A stretch of 64,000 nt of DNA, taken from NCBI RefSeq assembly GCF_039545455.1, contig NZ_CP154468.1, positions 806,001 through 870,000 on the forward strand. Reading direction: 5' to 3'. The notes under the pieces were generated by a model. The model saw only the letters and a program-made list of their open reading frames with translations, was not told the DNA's origin and ran no database searches. A program made the translations under genes and the position numbers. Below, in pieces: positions 63,897 to 64,000 of this stretch. This DNA is from Brucella sp. BE17 (lineage in GTDB: Bacteria > Pseudomonadota > Alphaproteobacteria > Rhizobiales > Rhizobiaceae). Numbering within the stretch: position 1 is the first letter of the stretch; the number at the start of each line of letters is the position of its first letter.

Positions 63897-64000
63897 TAGC
63901 GTGTATATCCTCTGGCTGCTACCTGTCTCAGGTCGTTGGCGGTTCTGACAGCGCTGCCCTTATCACGCGCAGCAAAGCCTTGCTTGACGTTCCGCTGCGA
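63896..64000 (-). CDS. Phage tail gene, C-terminal fragment (possibly tape measure)
   Basis: Only the last 34 codons are visible, ending DKGSAVRTANDLRQVAARGYTR and TAA at 63896-63898. The position at the head of the visible minor tail genes suggests the tape-measure protein or the gene after it, but the fragment is too short to decide. Confidence 0.45.
   Translation of the reverse strand, partial: SQRNVKQGFAARDKGSAVRTANDLRQVAARGYTR

Noticed and set aside
55686..64000. Integrase, repressor or endolysin in the prophage part
   Set aside because: I checked both strands and found none; these genes are probably outside the window.
1..64000. CRISPR arrays, insertion sequences, rRNA genes, riboswitches
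   Set aside because: No regularly spaced repeat array, transposase-like ORF, rRNA sequence or recognisable riboswitch was found. The five TACTCAC copies are too short and close to be a CRISPR.

Overview
The window reads as chromosomal DNA of an alphaproteobacterium of the order Hyphomicrobiales, most likely Brucella in the broad sense (including Ochrobactrum). The reasons are the gene content (IalB-family protein, LpiA/AcvB pair, ligase-associated DNA repair cluster, PodJ-like polarity protein), the protein sequences of the housekeeping genes, and the short intergenic palindromic repeats. This assignment is from recognition; no database search was run.

Layout. 1-8.4 kb: the end of a molybdopterin-dehydrogenase gene, a DUF3775 protein, an aldehyde dehydrogenase, a fused hydantoinase/5-oxoprolinase and a polar amino-acid ABC transporter, which together suggest uptake and opening of a cyclic or amino-acid-like nitrogen compound. 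8.5-16.7 kb: Ppx/GppA phosphatase with RlmE, an MFS exporter, a 33-residue membrane microprotein, an IalB-family secreted protein, a peptide-binding protein and a DsbA-family oxidoreductase. 16.8-27 kb: housekeeping genes mfd, sdhE, recG, glmS, glmU and ccdA. 27.2-31.3 kb: mprF(lpiA)-acvB, the lysyl-phosphatidylglycerol synthase/hydrolase pair. 31.4-41.7 kb: sugar region, with a LacI-type regulator, xylB and xylA on the + strand, and a sugar ABC transporter operon with two sugar-converting enzymes on the - strand. A 13-base sequence occurs in front of both units and probably marks a shared operator. 41.9-46.9 kb: msrB, a PodJ-like coiled-coil/Sel1/peptidoglycan-binding protein, and a TauE/SafE exporter paired with a TIGR02186 protein. 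46.9-52.9 kb: the four-gene ligase-associated DNA-damage cluster (PdeM, Lhr-like helicase, exonuclease, ATP-dependent ligase). 52.9-55.4 kb: a membrane-anchored protein of unknown function and a nitronate monooxygenase.

55.6-64 kb: a tRNA-Thr(CGT) gene followed by one end of a prophage. Five TACTCAC repeats directly after the tRNA look like integrase arm-type sites. Reading back from the window edge on the - strand, the prophage has minor tail genes, a DUF6950-like protein, a small conserved-looking ORF, a TipJ/gpJ-like tail-tip protein, a putative receptor-binding tail protein, a broken tail-fibre fragment, overlapping Rz/Rz1-type spanins and a small membrane coiled-coil protein. No integrase lies in the window, so it is probably at the other end of the prophage.

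The best candidate for something new is at 62.2-63.3 kb. An AT-rich TIR-domain gene sits inside the tail operon on the opposite strand, with its own promoter, next to an equally AT-rich 85-residue ORF. It looks like a defence or superinfection-exclusion cargo gene. Its C-terminal half matches no family I recognise.
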